Source: Acridotheres tristis
Lineage: Eukaryota > Chordata > Aves > Passeriformes > Sturnidae
Assembly (NCBI GenBank): GCA_037013685.1
Contig: CM072894.1
Span: 18,036,949-18,100,948 of the forward strand
DNA: 64,000 nt
Direction: 5' to 3'
Below the pieces are notes generated by a model, which made no database searches, had not been told where the DNA came from, and saw only the letters and a program-made list of their open reading frames with translations. Numbering within the stretch: position 1 is the stretch's first letter; each line of letters starts with the position of its first letter. This document shows, in pieces, positions 10,310 through 24,200 of this stretch. The translations under genes and the position numbers were made by a program.

Positions 10310-10710
10310 AGGGACACCAGAGATGAGCTGCAGCGCAGGAGGCGGCGCGGCGCCGGCGGGGGCTGGGGGTTGGTCCCGGCGGCACAGCCGGGCCAGGGGC
10401 GCTCGGAGAGCGGAGCTGAAAGGCACAGCCCCGCGTGGAGCTTTGGCCCGCACACCAGGGGGCCGGTCCCGGCCGGCGGGGCTCTGGGGGCCGGAGCGGT
10501 GCTTGGGCCCACCGGGGACGCAGCGGCAGCACCGTCGGCGCCGGGGGCAGCACGGCGGCCCGGTCGCAAAGAGCCGGAGCCTGAATTGCTCCAGCCTCGG
10601 GGCTGAGACGCAAGGGGCACGGCTCCCACAGCCTCGCTGCTACCATGGGACCCTGCCTGCTACAGCGGGCGGCGAGACCCCTTCCGCCCCTGGGGTCAGA
10701 GGGGCTCAGG
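10310..10710. promoter_or_regulatory. isolated CpG island 3.2 kb upstream of SP5
   Basis: This is a compact, very CpG-dense block with abrupt edges and AT-rich sequence on both sides, separate from the SP5 island. It holds overlapping open frames of about 130 codons that do not resemble known proteins and are expected from GC content. It could be an enhancer-type island or the promoter of a non-coding transcript. Confidence 0.7.
10451..10463 (+). promoter_or_regulatory. CTCF-like motif
   Basis: CACACCAGGGGGC matches the CTCF core CCACYAGRKGGC at all but one position and lies inside the isolated CpG island. This is a motif match only. Confidence 0.35.
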
Positions 10711-12399
10711 ATGCACTGGGCTGAATGGCTACTGTCGATTTAAACGCAGTAGATGTAAATCACGAGTCACCACCACCATTTCTTATATAGGTGTCTTAAA
10801 AATTCGTATTTTTCGGGTTCAGGTATCCCAGAGTGACTGTACCACCATGCAGGGCTCTGTAGACCTTGGTCTGAATGCAGGTAGCATACCTGGGAATAAC
10901 AGCTGCTTGCATACCAGTGGTACCCTCCATGGTTTCTGGTGTGCCTTTGACTTCAGGGCCCCAAGTACCTCATCCTGGAGCCTACCCCAAAACCTGTCCC
11001 AGTGACGGCTCACACTGCCACAGCCAGGTCCTCTCATGACATTCATAGTCCCTCCAAAGACATCTGCAGTCACCTGCCATGATCCAACCCCCGTCGCCCC
11101 CAAGTCCCTCCTGTGATCACCCAAGTTCCTCAGCTCTTCCAGCACACCCATGAACAACCCCGGAAGCCTGGATGGGCTCTGGCCACCTGCCTGTCCACAA
11201 CTTGGGGTTCCTGGATTGCTTTCCATGAAATATTGTTCTTTAGCAATTGTGACAAAGAATCAGAAATGGGACCACTTTAAAGTGAACAGCTGCATTACCA
11301 TTCAGCCAAGCCTCCTAGTCAAGTTGTCCATACGAGGTGACAAAATTTAAACATGAAAAAGCTTTAATAAACTTGTTCCAGAAGGCAGTGTCTTCACTCT
11401 ATCCCTCATTCTTTCTGGTTTAAAGATGTACTAATAGAAACCACCCATCCCCAACAGCAAGAAGTTTCACCAGAAGGTAAATTACTCAAGGTATACAGCC
11501 TCAAGCATGTGTGGATACACTGCCAACAGTTCTGAGTTATATGCCATCAATACTATTTTTATTTACTTCAGCATATTCACATTTTTACAGTAGACAACAT
11601 GACTAGCATAAGAAGAGGAATCACCAGTTCAAACAATGTAATTTGAACATTAGTAGATGAAAATAAAAAACATTAAACACTGCTATGGTATCTCCTGCTT
11701 TTTTCCGTGCTTTAGGGAAAAACACAAAATCTTAGACAAGATCAGCACATACTAAGGCATATTTAGGATTTAAAGGCCTGCCTCAGTGTAGGTGTGGATT
11801 TGACAAAAATTAATAGAGGAATTTGCAAACTTCTGAAAGCTGAGCTGCCCTTTATAAGAAATTGAACAAGTTTTATGCCTCACAAACTTGTTGTCAAAAT
11901 TTTAAATATCTTCATGTATTCATCTTCTGCTCCATCCTTGGCTGGCCCTTTGTGACTCTTCCTCCTGTCTTGGAGAACATTGGTAAACATTTTTGGACAT
12001 ACTTACTTCCCTTGCTTCCATATTTTAAAGAAGAATCAGACTCTTCATCATAACAATATTGAAAGTGTTATTCTTGGCTCTACTTGGAATGCCTGGGACA
12101 CTTTTAGTTCAAGATGATAATTTCAAATTCCCTGGAAATGCCTTCTGCCTCTGGCATACATGGCTGCATTTTCATGACAACTCTAATAGCTAGAAATGGA
12201 CTTCTGCAAAATGGAAAGCAAGCCAAGGCTCTGGTGAGCAGCTGAAAAGGATCTGCTGTGTGCACCCTTCTTGTTCTCTCACTTGGGGAAACATTAGGTA
12301 AAAAAAGCCTCTGTATTTTTGATGGAATGCATTTGTTCGGGGAAGACTGGATGGGAACTTTTTACTTTATGACTACAGATGCACAGATACATATAGCTC

Positions 12400-12420
12400 T
12401 TTTTTTTTTTTTTTTTTTTT
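12400..12420. repeat. T21 homopolymer
   Basis: Twenty-one uninterrupted T residues. No attached retroposon body is recognised on either side. Confidence 0.95.
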
Positions 12421-13810
12421 CCCATAGCAATTAGTATAGAATGAAAAGGTAATTAAACTGTTACTTGCTTCCTCTTAACTACAGAGAGTATGTTACCTAA
12501 AAATTTGGTCTCATGGTAAGTAATTTTAGTTACTTAGTATATTTATTGACAAATTAACCAGCCGTCTGTGTCTATACTGTGTTAGAACTGGAAACAGCAT
12601 GAAGTTTGTCCAGAAAGATCATTGTTTAATCTACACATAAATACTGGATGATCACATGGCTGCCACATTGCTATTGATTTGGCTGAGTGGATTAATCCAA
12701 CACTGTAAAATTACACCTGCTATTTAATGAACTCAAGCTGTAATTTTAGAATCTTTTGGTAGAGAAAACAGGAAGTATTTTATAATGGCAGTATTTTTCA
12801 GTACTTCAAGAATTGCTTTTGAAATAAGCCATTCTTCAAGGACTACTGAACAAGAATGTATAAAAATGTCCATAATCTTTATTACAAAAGGTAAGTGCTC
12901 TATACAAACTCTTCAACAACTCCACTTTAGCTGGGGGGAAAAAACCAGAGATGTGAAGAAAAAGCCCAATAGTTGGATTGTGAGGATCAAAACTGGGACA
13001 CAGATATGGTACATGACCGACATGAAAGGTGTCACAGGTAAGAGATACTGTCTTCACACTATGGGAGACAATCTGAAGACGTTCTCTATACAACGCTTTC
13101 AAGGTAGGTTTTCCCAGTTATACATACATATTAGTGAAAGGCAGCCTATAAACTATGACATAGGTGAGGGCTCCCAACAAGGGGAGAGTTTTTGAACAGG
13201 AGCTAGAAAAATTAGATTTCTAAATTGAGGTGTTTGTTTTTTTTAAAATGCCAGTCTTCTTGACTGTCACCAGAGGCTCAGGATCCCGTGAAAGAGTGGG
13301 GAAAACTTCAATTGCAATTCTTAAATGACTTATCTCTCCCTAGCTGAACACCGCTCTCACAGACTGGCAGAAAAGTCTTTTCAGGAAAGCAGTGCACAAT
13401 ATGTTTCTGTGCCATTTCATAAATGGATGCCTTAAGTGGTGCAGAATAATAGTTAAATGCATAAATTACGTGAACTACCCAAATACAAATTTCTCTCCCT
13501 CATATTATGAAAATTAAAATACCATCAATAAAATTATTTCAAATGCACAATATTTTTATTATGCTTTCCATCTTCACAGAACTATAAAAAGGTGAAGTCA
13601 TTCTAACCATACTCATACTCAGAGTCAGCTTCCTTCCCGTTCTTTATAAGGGGAATGACCCTTGCCATACATGCAACTGCTCCAGGCTTGAAAAGAGGAG
13701 CTCCTTGCCTCAGTTCTGCACATAGATTATGAGGCTGCTCCTCACCAAACATTTAACTTACCCCAGGCTCAGCTGACACCTCAGGAGTACTGGCTGAAGC
13801 ATGTACCTTC

Positions 13811-13830
13811 TGCTGGCTGGCTGGCTGGCC
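13811..13830. repeat. short CTGG tandem repeat
   Basis: Four to five tandem CTGG units, a minor microsatellite. Confidence 0.7.
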
Positions 13831-16800
13831 ATGCCAATCAAAGCAAACGATCCTAATCTGGGAATAAATCACATTTCACTTCAGTCTTCAATCAGCTCCT
13901 ATTGCTCAGGGACAGACAGCTTGACCAGCTGTTTGAGAACCCAGGACAAGATGAGGAGAAAAGATATTCTCCTCAAAGATGAGTGTGTCAGCATGGCCAT
14001 GACTCATGAAGCAGTCTAATGAACAGTATCATTTTTCTCACACTTCTGGAACCTCTGAGAAAGAGGAAGAAAAAAGAAATGTTCAAATAGTTACATTTTT
14101 TGGCTTTTCTCTCTCAGTAAATCTCACATTCCTATTTTCCTACTACATGAAGAAAGCTTGCATATTCTACTGGCATTGAGCTGAGAGAAACACATATTAC
14201 ATAAGAAAGAGAGAAGAGTACATGGCAAAGCACAGACACTGCAACAAAGTGGAAATTTATTAGTCTAAATTACCTAATTCTTATGCCTGGAAATAAGAAT
14301 GAGACTATGATGCTGCAGTGCTGGCACTCCAATGTCCAAATGATATAGAAATCTGTGACTGAAAACCACTGACTGTTTCTTAGGAGGTCACACTAAACCA
14401 CAAAGAACTATTTTCCAAATTTTTTATCTTAAAAAGAAGCTTAGAGAAAAATCCAAATGCCAAGTCTTGCAATTTCATCTGTAATCAGACTAACTTTATA
14501 AAATGCTGTCATTCTTATCAATGCACAGGAGTATGAGGTTGAAAAATAATATTCTCTCAAGATTCTTACAGAAGGCAGTGGACTAGATGCCCAGTTCGAC
14601 TTCCATTGCTGCACATGGAGTACTTGGCACATGGAGTGATTCAGAAAAAAGCTGCTCTATAGTGCCAATGATTCTCTTTAATGAGATACAGTTATCAGTT
14701 GATTTATGAATTTCTGCTGCCTGTTCTCATTAAGGGTAAGGTAATTTGCATTCTAGAAGTAAGACTGTTTACAAGAGAACACAGTAATCAAAATTCCTCT
14801 GAATCAAGTTTTAGAAATGTACACAGTGACTAGAGGTAGTTCTAGCAATGTGCATAGCTTTATCCATTAAACTCTACTGCAAACACTCAAGAGAAGGTGT
14901 TACATCTCCAGTTGTATCTAGTTTTCCAAATTAGTATAGCATTCATCTAAGGAATTTAATATGAGAAGAGACTTTCTGCTTGAAATGAACTTTCTGCTTG
15001 AGCCTTCTGATACCCTGGTGACCTCTTCCTCCTGGGAGACCCTATGCTGTTAATTTAGATACCATATGCCTCACTGGTCATCAATTCAACTGCTGCTCTC
15101 TATGTTACACCCTCACAGGGATTTTGATCACACTGCCTATAAAACAAATAATTTCCTCTACCTACTGTTTATCTACCAGTCAGACAAGTCCCAGCTGATC
15201 AGTATTTTCTTCTAAATACTTAGAAATAGCGCAATCTAGTCAGCTTTGTTCTTTCTTTTGGTAAATGCTTCTCTACTATCATTTAGACACTATTTGCAGT
15301 GCTCCAAAGTAAAGCATCAACAACTGGAAAACAGCAGAGGAGGAATGCAGGAAAAAGGAAACAGAGCTACACAGACTCTGAACTAACACTATTGGTCAGA
15401 TACCTGAATGTAAGCCAGCATTCTGGGAGGGGTCAGAAGCAAAAGCCTAACTATCTAGGTGGAGAGAAAAGGTAACCTCCAAGCAGACAGCACATCAGTG
15501 CTGAGACTGACTACAGAGGCTAAGAATGAGCGTGGAATTACACGTTAATGCTGGCGACACTGATTATGAGAATACCAAGATGAATGGAGCAGCTCAGCCT
15601 GAGCAATTGATTGAAGCTGTTTTCATCTCTGTGGGGTGTTCTTTAACATTTCACTTTATGCAGCCATATACAGCCACCTCTGACACTCAACTCATACATA
15701 CATTCAACCTAGATAAGGTGTGGAAACTTTGTCTCCACTTCCCTGTCCTCTCCTACCACCAGCCAGAAAAGCAACTAAACTATTTCCCTTTCTTCTTTTT
15801 GTAAACTTCTGTCAACTTGCCAAGTTTACCAGCGACAGGGTATGTAAAGATACACCAGCCAGGTGTGAGAGGAATATTTTTCTGAGTAACAGGAGTGCAG
15901 CTGCCAAGCTGGGCAGAAGCAGAAACTGGATCAACAAGCAAAATTTCATGACAGTCCTGAGTAAGAAGGTGGTCAAACTGCAGTGAGTATACTGGGAGGA
16001 GCATTTAAAGCTTTAAAGCATATATCTTCACAACTCCTCTATAAAGACATACTATGTTATTATTACTTTTTTATCAAATGCAACATAGGGGATCATATAC
16101 CTTGTTCTATGTCATATATTAACACTACTGAAGAGCAGAGAGTTGGACTGATGAGCAGAGGCACACAGCTTGGGACCAAATAATATGATGTTCCACCTAA
16201 TTTCCTTTGCAAAATCCAAACTCTTTTCTATAGCACTCCCATCCCCCTGATTTCACATCAGTCTCTTTGGACACTTGCACACTCTTTTAGCAACTTTTGA
16301 ATTATGAGCAGTTGTTGATCTTTCAGACAGAGTAAAGACAGAGTAAAACCTAGATAATCTTGGACATGCAGAGGGGCAACAATGAGACTAGAAGCAATGA
16401 GGAGACAAACATGCAGCCTATGCAAATAAAGCAATGAGCCAACACACCCACGACACCTATATTTCTACTCTTCCTTGGTGCACAGTGATTAGAGCACATG
16501 AGAAGTAAAAAACTGGAGCCCAATACCTTTGCTTTACAAAGACAAAATACACATTATTTCTGTAATAATGTATTGCAATATTCTGTAATAATCTGTATTT
16601 CTGGCTGTACTTAACAACTAGACGTGCTTCTAACACTGAACATACTGAGCAGGACTTTTGCTTACTTTTACAGCCCATCCTTTCTCTGCTTTAGCAAACT
16701 CTTCACTACAAGATTCTATCCAAGGCACTAGTTTCACTTGCCAATCAAACCAACCACTCTAAGTGGTGATGACCTCCCCTGCAGACAGATCTGCAGGCTT

Positions 16801-18000
16801 TGCTCCCGAAACAGCTTTGGGAATTAAGTAACACTATCATCTGCATGTCCTTGATCTCACACATGGGAGCAGTTAGAAGAGCTAATTTTCCTCCACCTCA
16901 AGTAGACCCTCTTTCTATGCCAGTTTTGTTTTCCCCTCAGTCAAGTGTTCCCCCTGCTTTTTCCAGTGAATCCTTGTACTACTATATATGATCAAACATA
17001 GTAAATCTGATACTCTGCAAATACATGAGGCACAAACACACAATTATATTGCTGGATCAGCTGAGTTTTGGGACGCTGCTTTTTCTCTTACCAGCAACTT
17101 ATTGATGCATGTTTGGCTGGTTTCCCCTAAGTCTTACAGGCATTATTTATGAGGTAACCAGCATGTTCACGTAATGGCAGTCTGGAGAGTACAAAAGAGG
17201 AATAGAAGTTTGGGCTATTTTTTGCTCTTGACCATTCAGAAGAATTTAGAGGATGTGGACAATTTTTTCTGTCTAACCCTTGTTCAGCACCCTTCCTTGA
17301 TGTCCTAAATTCAATCCAGGTTTTGTTGTTGTCCTTTACCAATATACACTGATATACAAAGAGCTAAATGAAGACTCACAGGATATTGAGAACAAATTTA
17401 TATTCCTGCCTCTCAAGAGTGTATGTGAGCTATTGGTAAACACAATTTTCCAGCTACTGATTAATTATTTTGTCAAAACTAAAACCAATGTGATTTTAAT
17501 GAAAGTACCCAGGTTTAATCTGGCTGAGCAGACAGATTATGTATTGAATTGTAAATGGGCTGTAAATATCTGAGATCTTTACATACAGAGAAAATAACAG
17601 TAACTATATTTAGATATTTAAGAGAAGCAAGGGTTTTTGCAAGATTGATCTGGAAAAATTGAACTGATATATTTCGATCTTTGGGTATTTTTCTGATATC
17701 TCTGGCTCTATTTAATCTGAAAGTGAAAAATATATGTTAGCAATATTCATCTCTGTGCAGTTCATCTAAAGAAACAAATAATTTCTTGCAATGTAATGAA
17801 CCCCAGTAAAAGGAGAAAAGTAAGTTATTTTTAGACTACACATTGAAGAAAAGAATGAAAACAATCTCCTCAGATGAAGGATTACCACTATTTTTGGTTC
17901 AATATGCTTATAAAAATGACAGATAAATCAAAGAAAATGTATTTCCATCACACCATCCAATAGCATATTTATAGAGAGACACCTGGATAAACATTTGCTG

Positions 18001-18106
18001 ATAATATATGTATCTATATATATATTAATACATAAAATAGATATAGCTATGTATCACTTATCACTTATGTATCACCTACTTATGATTTTTATCACCTGCT
18101 TAGTAG
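18001..18106. repeat. AT microsatellite and degenerate TATCAC repeats
   Basis: An interrupted TA-rich tract (about 18001-18050) runs into several imperfect copies of a TATCACNTA-type unit up to about 18106. This is a low-complexity sequence. Confidence 0.6.
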
Positions 18107-18248
18107 TCTTTCTGAAATTAAAGCTACTAAATTTCTAGCATACTGAACAATTACTAGTTTTGAAAATTAATAATTCCAGAATTTTTTCTTGTGCTGAGAT
18201 TTTCTGTAAACTTATGACAGAAAATACTTTTTCCAAAGCTTACAGTAA

Positions 18249-18290
18249 GATATAAGATAATGATAAAGATAAGACAATGATAAGATAATC
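18249..18290 (+). repeat. clustered GATAA units
   Basis: Five GATAA copies begin at 18256, 18262, 18268, 18279 and 18284, with a related AGATAT just before them. The spacing is nearly regular at 5-6 bases with one gap of 11. It may be a degenerate pentamer/hexamer microsatellite or a homotypic GATA-factor cluster. Confidence 0.7.
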
Positions 18291-21200
18291 CTTTAAAAGC
18301 TTGATACTGATGAAGTATTGCAGGTCTAGGAAAAAAAATGTTTTACTTTGAACCATCAAAAACTGAAGATGTTTTTTCCTGATCTTTGAAAGAGGAACCA
18401 GAGCTTAAGATACGGATTGCAGTATTACAGCAATCTCCCATTGTAGTAAAGGTAGGGAGTTTATACCTGGAATATTTTATTTGTCTTTACTGTTGTAATT
18501 CAAATTATCAGTCCATTTGTAATTTTGTTCTAAACAAACCTATTTGTAGTTGCAGTAACTGTACCACTGGACTGCTCAAGAAGCCTCCAAAGCATCTTAA
18601 AGTGGTTTTCTACTATAGGTATTACGTACATTTTAAGATACTCTGCAAGATGATTTAATGCTTTATTATCGTATATGATGAGAAAAATCTTCAAAATTTA
18701 CTATAGGTTGCCTCTACCATGAAACCTAATGGTTCATGTATTTTTTCTTCTTGTCTCATGTAGCTTCCTCTCTTTTCTTCTAAGCCTCTCTCACAGAAGT
18801 TTTCTACTCCACTGTTCCCAAGTCCATTAATTCCCTTATGAAAGATCATTAATACTTCTCTCTTCAAGTCCATCCTTTGAAAGTATCCATCCTTTTCCAA
18901 GTGTCACCCAGAAATTAAATACAACAGAGATTAGCTCTGTAGGAAGCCACAGGGTGAAACAAGAAAGCTTTGCCCTCTCAGAAATAACAAATCATGTGCT
19001 CTCCATTTGGTGCCATGCAGCAGTTGGAAGAAGCAATGAAGCTGGCACCTTATCACTGCACTGTGGCAGAGACAATGAAGAATCTGCCTCCAATTCTTTT
19101 AACACAAAGGAAGACAAAGAGAAAAATCACAACCATGTTTCCTGCATGTTGTGATTGAGCAGAAATGGCAAAAGAAATTTCAGTAGGAAATACTGAAATT
19201 TCCCAAGAAAATACCTAATAGTCCTCAGAGTATTGTCCATAGCTCAAAAACACCTTAAAAGACAGTAGCCTTTAATGCAGTTGAATCAATACCTGTCATA
19301 AACACTGTATTTCCTCTGAAAGTTTGGATCACTTCTAGCCTGTCAGCAACATCTTCAAGTACTGTGTGTATGTACTTCTCTTAGAATCAAAGGAAAGAAA
19401 TACTTATACCCTCAGAACTTCAATGTGCAAATTTAAAAAATAATTCAAAAAGTAAGCTATAAATGGAACAGTGACTGGAATTTCTGTCTGAAAGCACTGT
19501 ATTGAGTTACTAACGAGTTTCTAATAGAGAAAAGTCTTTCAAACTGTTTATACCTAGTGGTTTAATAATAGGTATACTCACCTTCTTCAATTGTACTCTT
19601 GCACAGAGAGTCTAGAATGTTATCCTTTTTGCCTCCTATTTTCTCCATAATTTGCAGGCATACTCTAAAAACCATTAGGAATTTCCAGCTTAAGTGTAAA
19701 AAATCTGCAGATCTAGGTTCAACAAAGGTAGCCATCTCTAACAATCTCAGCAAACACAACACAGCTGACAGCTGAATGTTACCAGAAACAGAAACAGAGC
19801 TTAACAATTTTGTTTAAGATCACAAGTTCTCCACCAATACTTGAGCCACAGAAGAATGCTCATTAGCTGCTATAAAAGCAAAATTGGTGGGGCTTTGTGT
19901 TTCAGTGGAGGGCCTGAAAGGCACACATAAGCAGACACACACCAACGCATTGGAGAGCAGTATAAATTCTTCAATTTAAATAATTTGCACTGTTTTCTTC
20001 CTCTTGATAATATGAAACCATGCTTTGTTTCAGCTAAAAACATTTTTTTGCTCGACATTTTATCATGTTCTTATTTCCTTCTGTTTAGCTCCCATTAGTC
20101 TGTTTACATAGCAATCAGTATGATTTCATATTGTGAAAAAAAAAATATTCTGTATCTAGAGTTGTTTTGTCCCACTCTTGTTTTCTTTAATCTTTTGTTT
20201 GATGCATAGAAAGATGCTAACCTTTTTGTACTATCTTAACCGTAGTGATCTGGTAGCAAAGCAAATGAGATTTAGTAGATATGTTTCTGTTGTCATTATT
20301 AAACTTCATATGCTTTGCTATGTAGGCAACATGTTTTATTTCTCTTAACCTGAAAGAGGTTTCTGTCTTATTGTTGCAATTTATTAAGGGCAAACAATCT
20401 AGGGCTTATAATAGGCCTGTAGGCAGAACAAAGCCCTTGTCAAATGGAAGGGTAGGCTGCTCAGCTGGGTAGCATGTAAATGTGCAAAAAGAACTGTTCT
20501 GTTCAAAGACACTAGACATGCTTTTTAAATAAAACATCTCATATAATTGAGAGTTGCCATTTAAGTGTTGTGTTGGAAATGTTAATTTAAAAAAATTAAT
20601 TTAACTGAAGAAGTACAGTTACACTGACTTTTTTTTTTTTGCAAACTCTCAAATAAAATCCCACATATCACTAAGGCTTTCATTAGAGGTTCAACGCAGT
20701 ACGTTTCTCAAACAGCAGTTTATTGTCATTTTATAACACTGTGTTATACAACTTAAGTGACTACTGTACTCACCTAGGCACACTGTGTAAACCTAATCTT
20801 ATCCGAAAGGTAATTTTTGTTTTTAATATAGATCACCATGCCTGTTTCTTTAACACAGTATCATGTCTCAAAAAGTAAGACAGTTTCTCATGCTACAGTT
20901 CATTTAAAATTTCTCATTATGTGCCTCTTTGCAAGAGCTGAAATTATAATGACAGATAAAGATAACAACATAATAGGCATTTTTTTAATGCCCTGGTCCA
21001 CTTGGGCACAGGCAGTTTTTTCTCTTCTGTTGAAATGTATAATCAGGACAGTATCATCAATTAGATTTTTCACTTTAACTTTCCATAATGTTTCCAGACT
21101 TCTCTATTTGGCAAAGACAATCGGGACAGATTTCTTTATTTTTTCCTCTGGCCTAAAACTCAAAACCCCCCACTTTCCAAACTGTTACCACCGAAGAGTT

Positions 21201-24200
21201 TATTAAATGGCTGAAAAAGACAGCTGGTCCCACCATCTGTTAAAAATTTTCAGGGGCCAAATGAAACAGGTTACACCTTTAGCCATGCCAAGTCTTCCAA
21301 TACCCCCTCCCTCTCACAGCCTGTGGAGGGCTAATCTGAATTTCACGCTCTGATTTTGCTATTGCTAATGTCTGAGCTTCTTATGTGTGCTTCTTGTAGT
21401 TGCTTATATTAGTTCTCTAGCAGTATCAAAAGCTCCCCTCTCCTTTCAACCTAGCTCATTTGCAATCAACGGAATCTGGGGTCTATAGTCTCCTTTACAA
21501 TAAGATACTGTACCTTGAAGGAAACCCACAGAGAACCTAGTATCTTACTTTTTTGGAGCAACAGAGAAAACCAGGAGTACATTTCTGTTGTTTTGCAGCC
21601 ACTTTTCTATAAATGCTAATGGAAGTAATTCAGATGTGCCAACAAAGACAGAATCTGCAACACACTGCAGGTGTGAGGGGGCTGAAACAAAAGGGATGCT
21701 AACCCTAATGGTATTTCTTGTCATTAACAATTCTTTGATGTTCATACTCGAGACTCTCTTTTATCTTGCAGTTTTTCAGCCATCTTTGTTAACATGCAGT
21801 GCAACTAAACCTTTTTTTCCTTAACCTTTAAAGACATCTGCAAAATGTTTATGCTAAGTTAGTTTCCATAGCATCTATCTGTAACACACATTGAAGTAAA
21901 ATGAGATAAAGCTTGCAAGGTTATTACTAAAACATCAGTAAGTTCCTATCATTAAGTGAAAGAAGCAGATCAATAAAAAGAGGCTCTTAATGTTACTTTA
22001 ATAAGGATGAGTTTCTTGTAACAGGACTGGGGGATTAACTTCAGTGTAACAGAAGCAGTGTTTATAGTGTAGCAGCTATGTTGATAAAAAACCAGCTTGT
22101 TTCACTTGTACTAGTTAAAAAGAATTAAAAATATCTGTAAGTTCCTGTATTTAAAAAGCATGTCACAATATAAGATGTTTAAAGACATTCTAATTTTCCA
22201 GAAGGGATTTCTCTGCCACTAAGTGGGCAGTGGCATTCAGTCAAGGAGCTGTAGGTGGAGATTCTCCACATCCATCTGTCCTTTCCATGACTTACAGATG
22301 GAAAAACACCGTTGTCTTTTAAAATGTTCAACTCAGTAGGATGACAGTAAAATGAAATGAACAATCAAAGCACACAAGATGCCAATCTGAGCTACTGCAC
22401 AGCACTACTAGCAAACCCAGCATTTTGCTCTCATCCCATCGGTCATGTCCTGTTAGATCACATCCCATTTTATCATGGTCTGTTGCATTATCATTGCAGC
22501 ATGCTGGAATGTTAAATGAACAACCTAATCAATCAATACCAATTTCCAATTGAAACTCAGCTGTAAATCTGTACCGAGTTGAAGATGCCAGAGATTGTAA
22601 CACAAGTTATCAAAAGTTACAGTTTTATGAAGCCTCGCATTTTGTTTTCCTTTCAAAACTTCATTTCTAACAAGTCAATTTAATTAAATAAATTAAGTCT
22701 GTGTCTGCATTAAGTAAGCACTTACCTTTGAATTTGCATGTAAACTTCCATCAAACTAATCCTACAGAACAAGAACTGAATGCTCATTCCTGGGGTGATA
22801 GAAATCACAAAACTAAAAGTTTCTGTTTCAATGACCACAATCTCAGTAAGAGCCATTTTGTCATAGAAGTCTTTACATAATCTTTCCAGGTGTAGAACTG
22901 TGTTAATTTATTGCTGATAACAGGGAGCAGCAGCAAAACCAAAAATCACTAAATAAACCATATCATGCAATTTTGTGGAAGTATGTCCTGTCCATTCCTT
23001 TCCCTTTGCTAAGGGCCCCAATGTAGCCCCTCCATTTCATCATTTCTCAGCTGTACTGCAATGTTGTACTCCAGCACCCAGCTTTCTGAGGATCATTTCC
23101 ACCAGAACCTCAAGATTCTGCTACCCCTGTCCTGGCCTCAACCATCTCTACCAGTGAGACAGCATGGGACCCTCAGTTCTACTATTCCAGTTTTAGGTAG
23201 GTCTTCGTCAGAGATTTGCCATGATCAGTAGCACAACAATTTTTGGAAACAGTTGTGACAGGCTGGCCTGCCTCCCAGCACTGAACTCCAGCCCAATGGA
23301 TGACATCCAGTCTTTATTGTAGTGGTATTACTTCACTTAGAGATTGAGATGAGATTTTCACTGGTCAGAAATTGAGGGTTGGATCTTTTGCAGAAGAAAG
23401 CACACGTTGATCTACCTACTTGCCATCTCCATTTGCCAACTATATTATAAAATCCTAGTGAAATTACTGGAAAAAATATCTCTCTGCAATTTAATTAAAA
23501 AATAAGCCTGCCAAACAAAAGCAAGGGATTTATCTATTACTGCCCTGATCAATAATATGTAATCTGGTTTCTGGAAACATTACTCCAAGATATGCTTTTC
23601 ACTTATCTGCTCCTATGTCCTTTAGCATCACAGCATGAGTACTACAATAAACAGTTCCATGATAACAAAATGTATATATTTACCATTCTGGCTGACCTTG
23701 GATTTGTACCCGTAATAAAATAATACCCAATAACTCTTGACAAATCTATTAAGATGAGTTAGGCATCAGCTTGTGTATTTAAAGATACAGTGCTCTATTA
23801 TTATGAATTGTCAGCGTTCTCCTTCATCTGCTCTAGTTCCCATCACAAATGAGATACAAAGCCTCTCAATGAGTTATATAATCTTTAGCTCTGACCCAGA
23901 GGGCTGTTCCCTAGCCTTTGGTTTTCACAGCATCCTGTGCTACTTTTGTCAGTTTGGGAGAATTGCTTTGTTGTCAAGCAGAAACAGTTTCTGTTAAGTA
24001 CGAATTCTGCTACAACTCCTCCTAGGATGAGTACTGTTAAAAGAAAGGTGTGTTATCGAAATGTATTTCTAGTGTTAACAACAAAACTGACATTACTTCT
24101 CACATTTTGTTGTCAGAGTTAAAAGCAGGATGGATAGGTTTAGTATGTGCCATGTCTCGTGCATATATCAGTACTAAAACCACGTACCCATTTCTCATAG

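Noticed and set aside
10199..10724. Overlapping frames of 126-135 codons on both strands
   Set aside because: This is GC-driven openness in a CpG island. The frames overlap in several phases and none has a recognisable domain.
20838..21206. 122-codon plus-strand frame
   Set aside because: No similarity or domain is apparent, and the composition matches the flanking non-coding sequence. It is kept only as a possible chance ORF.
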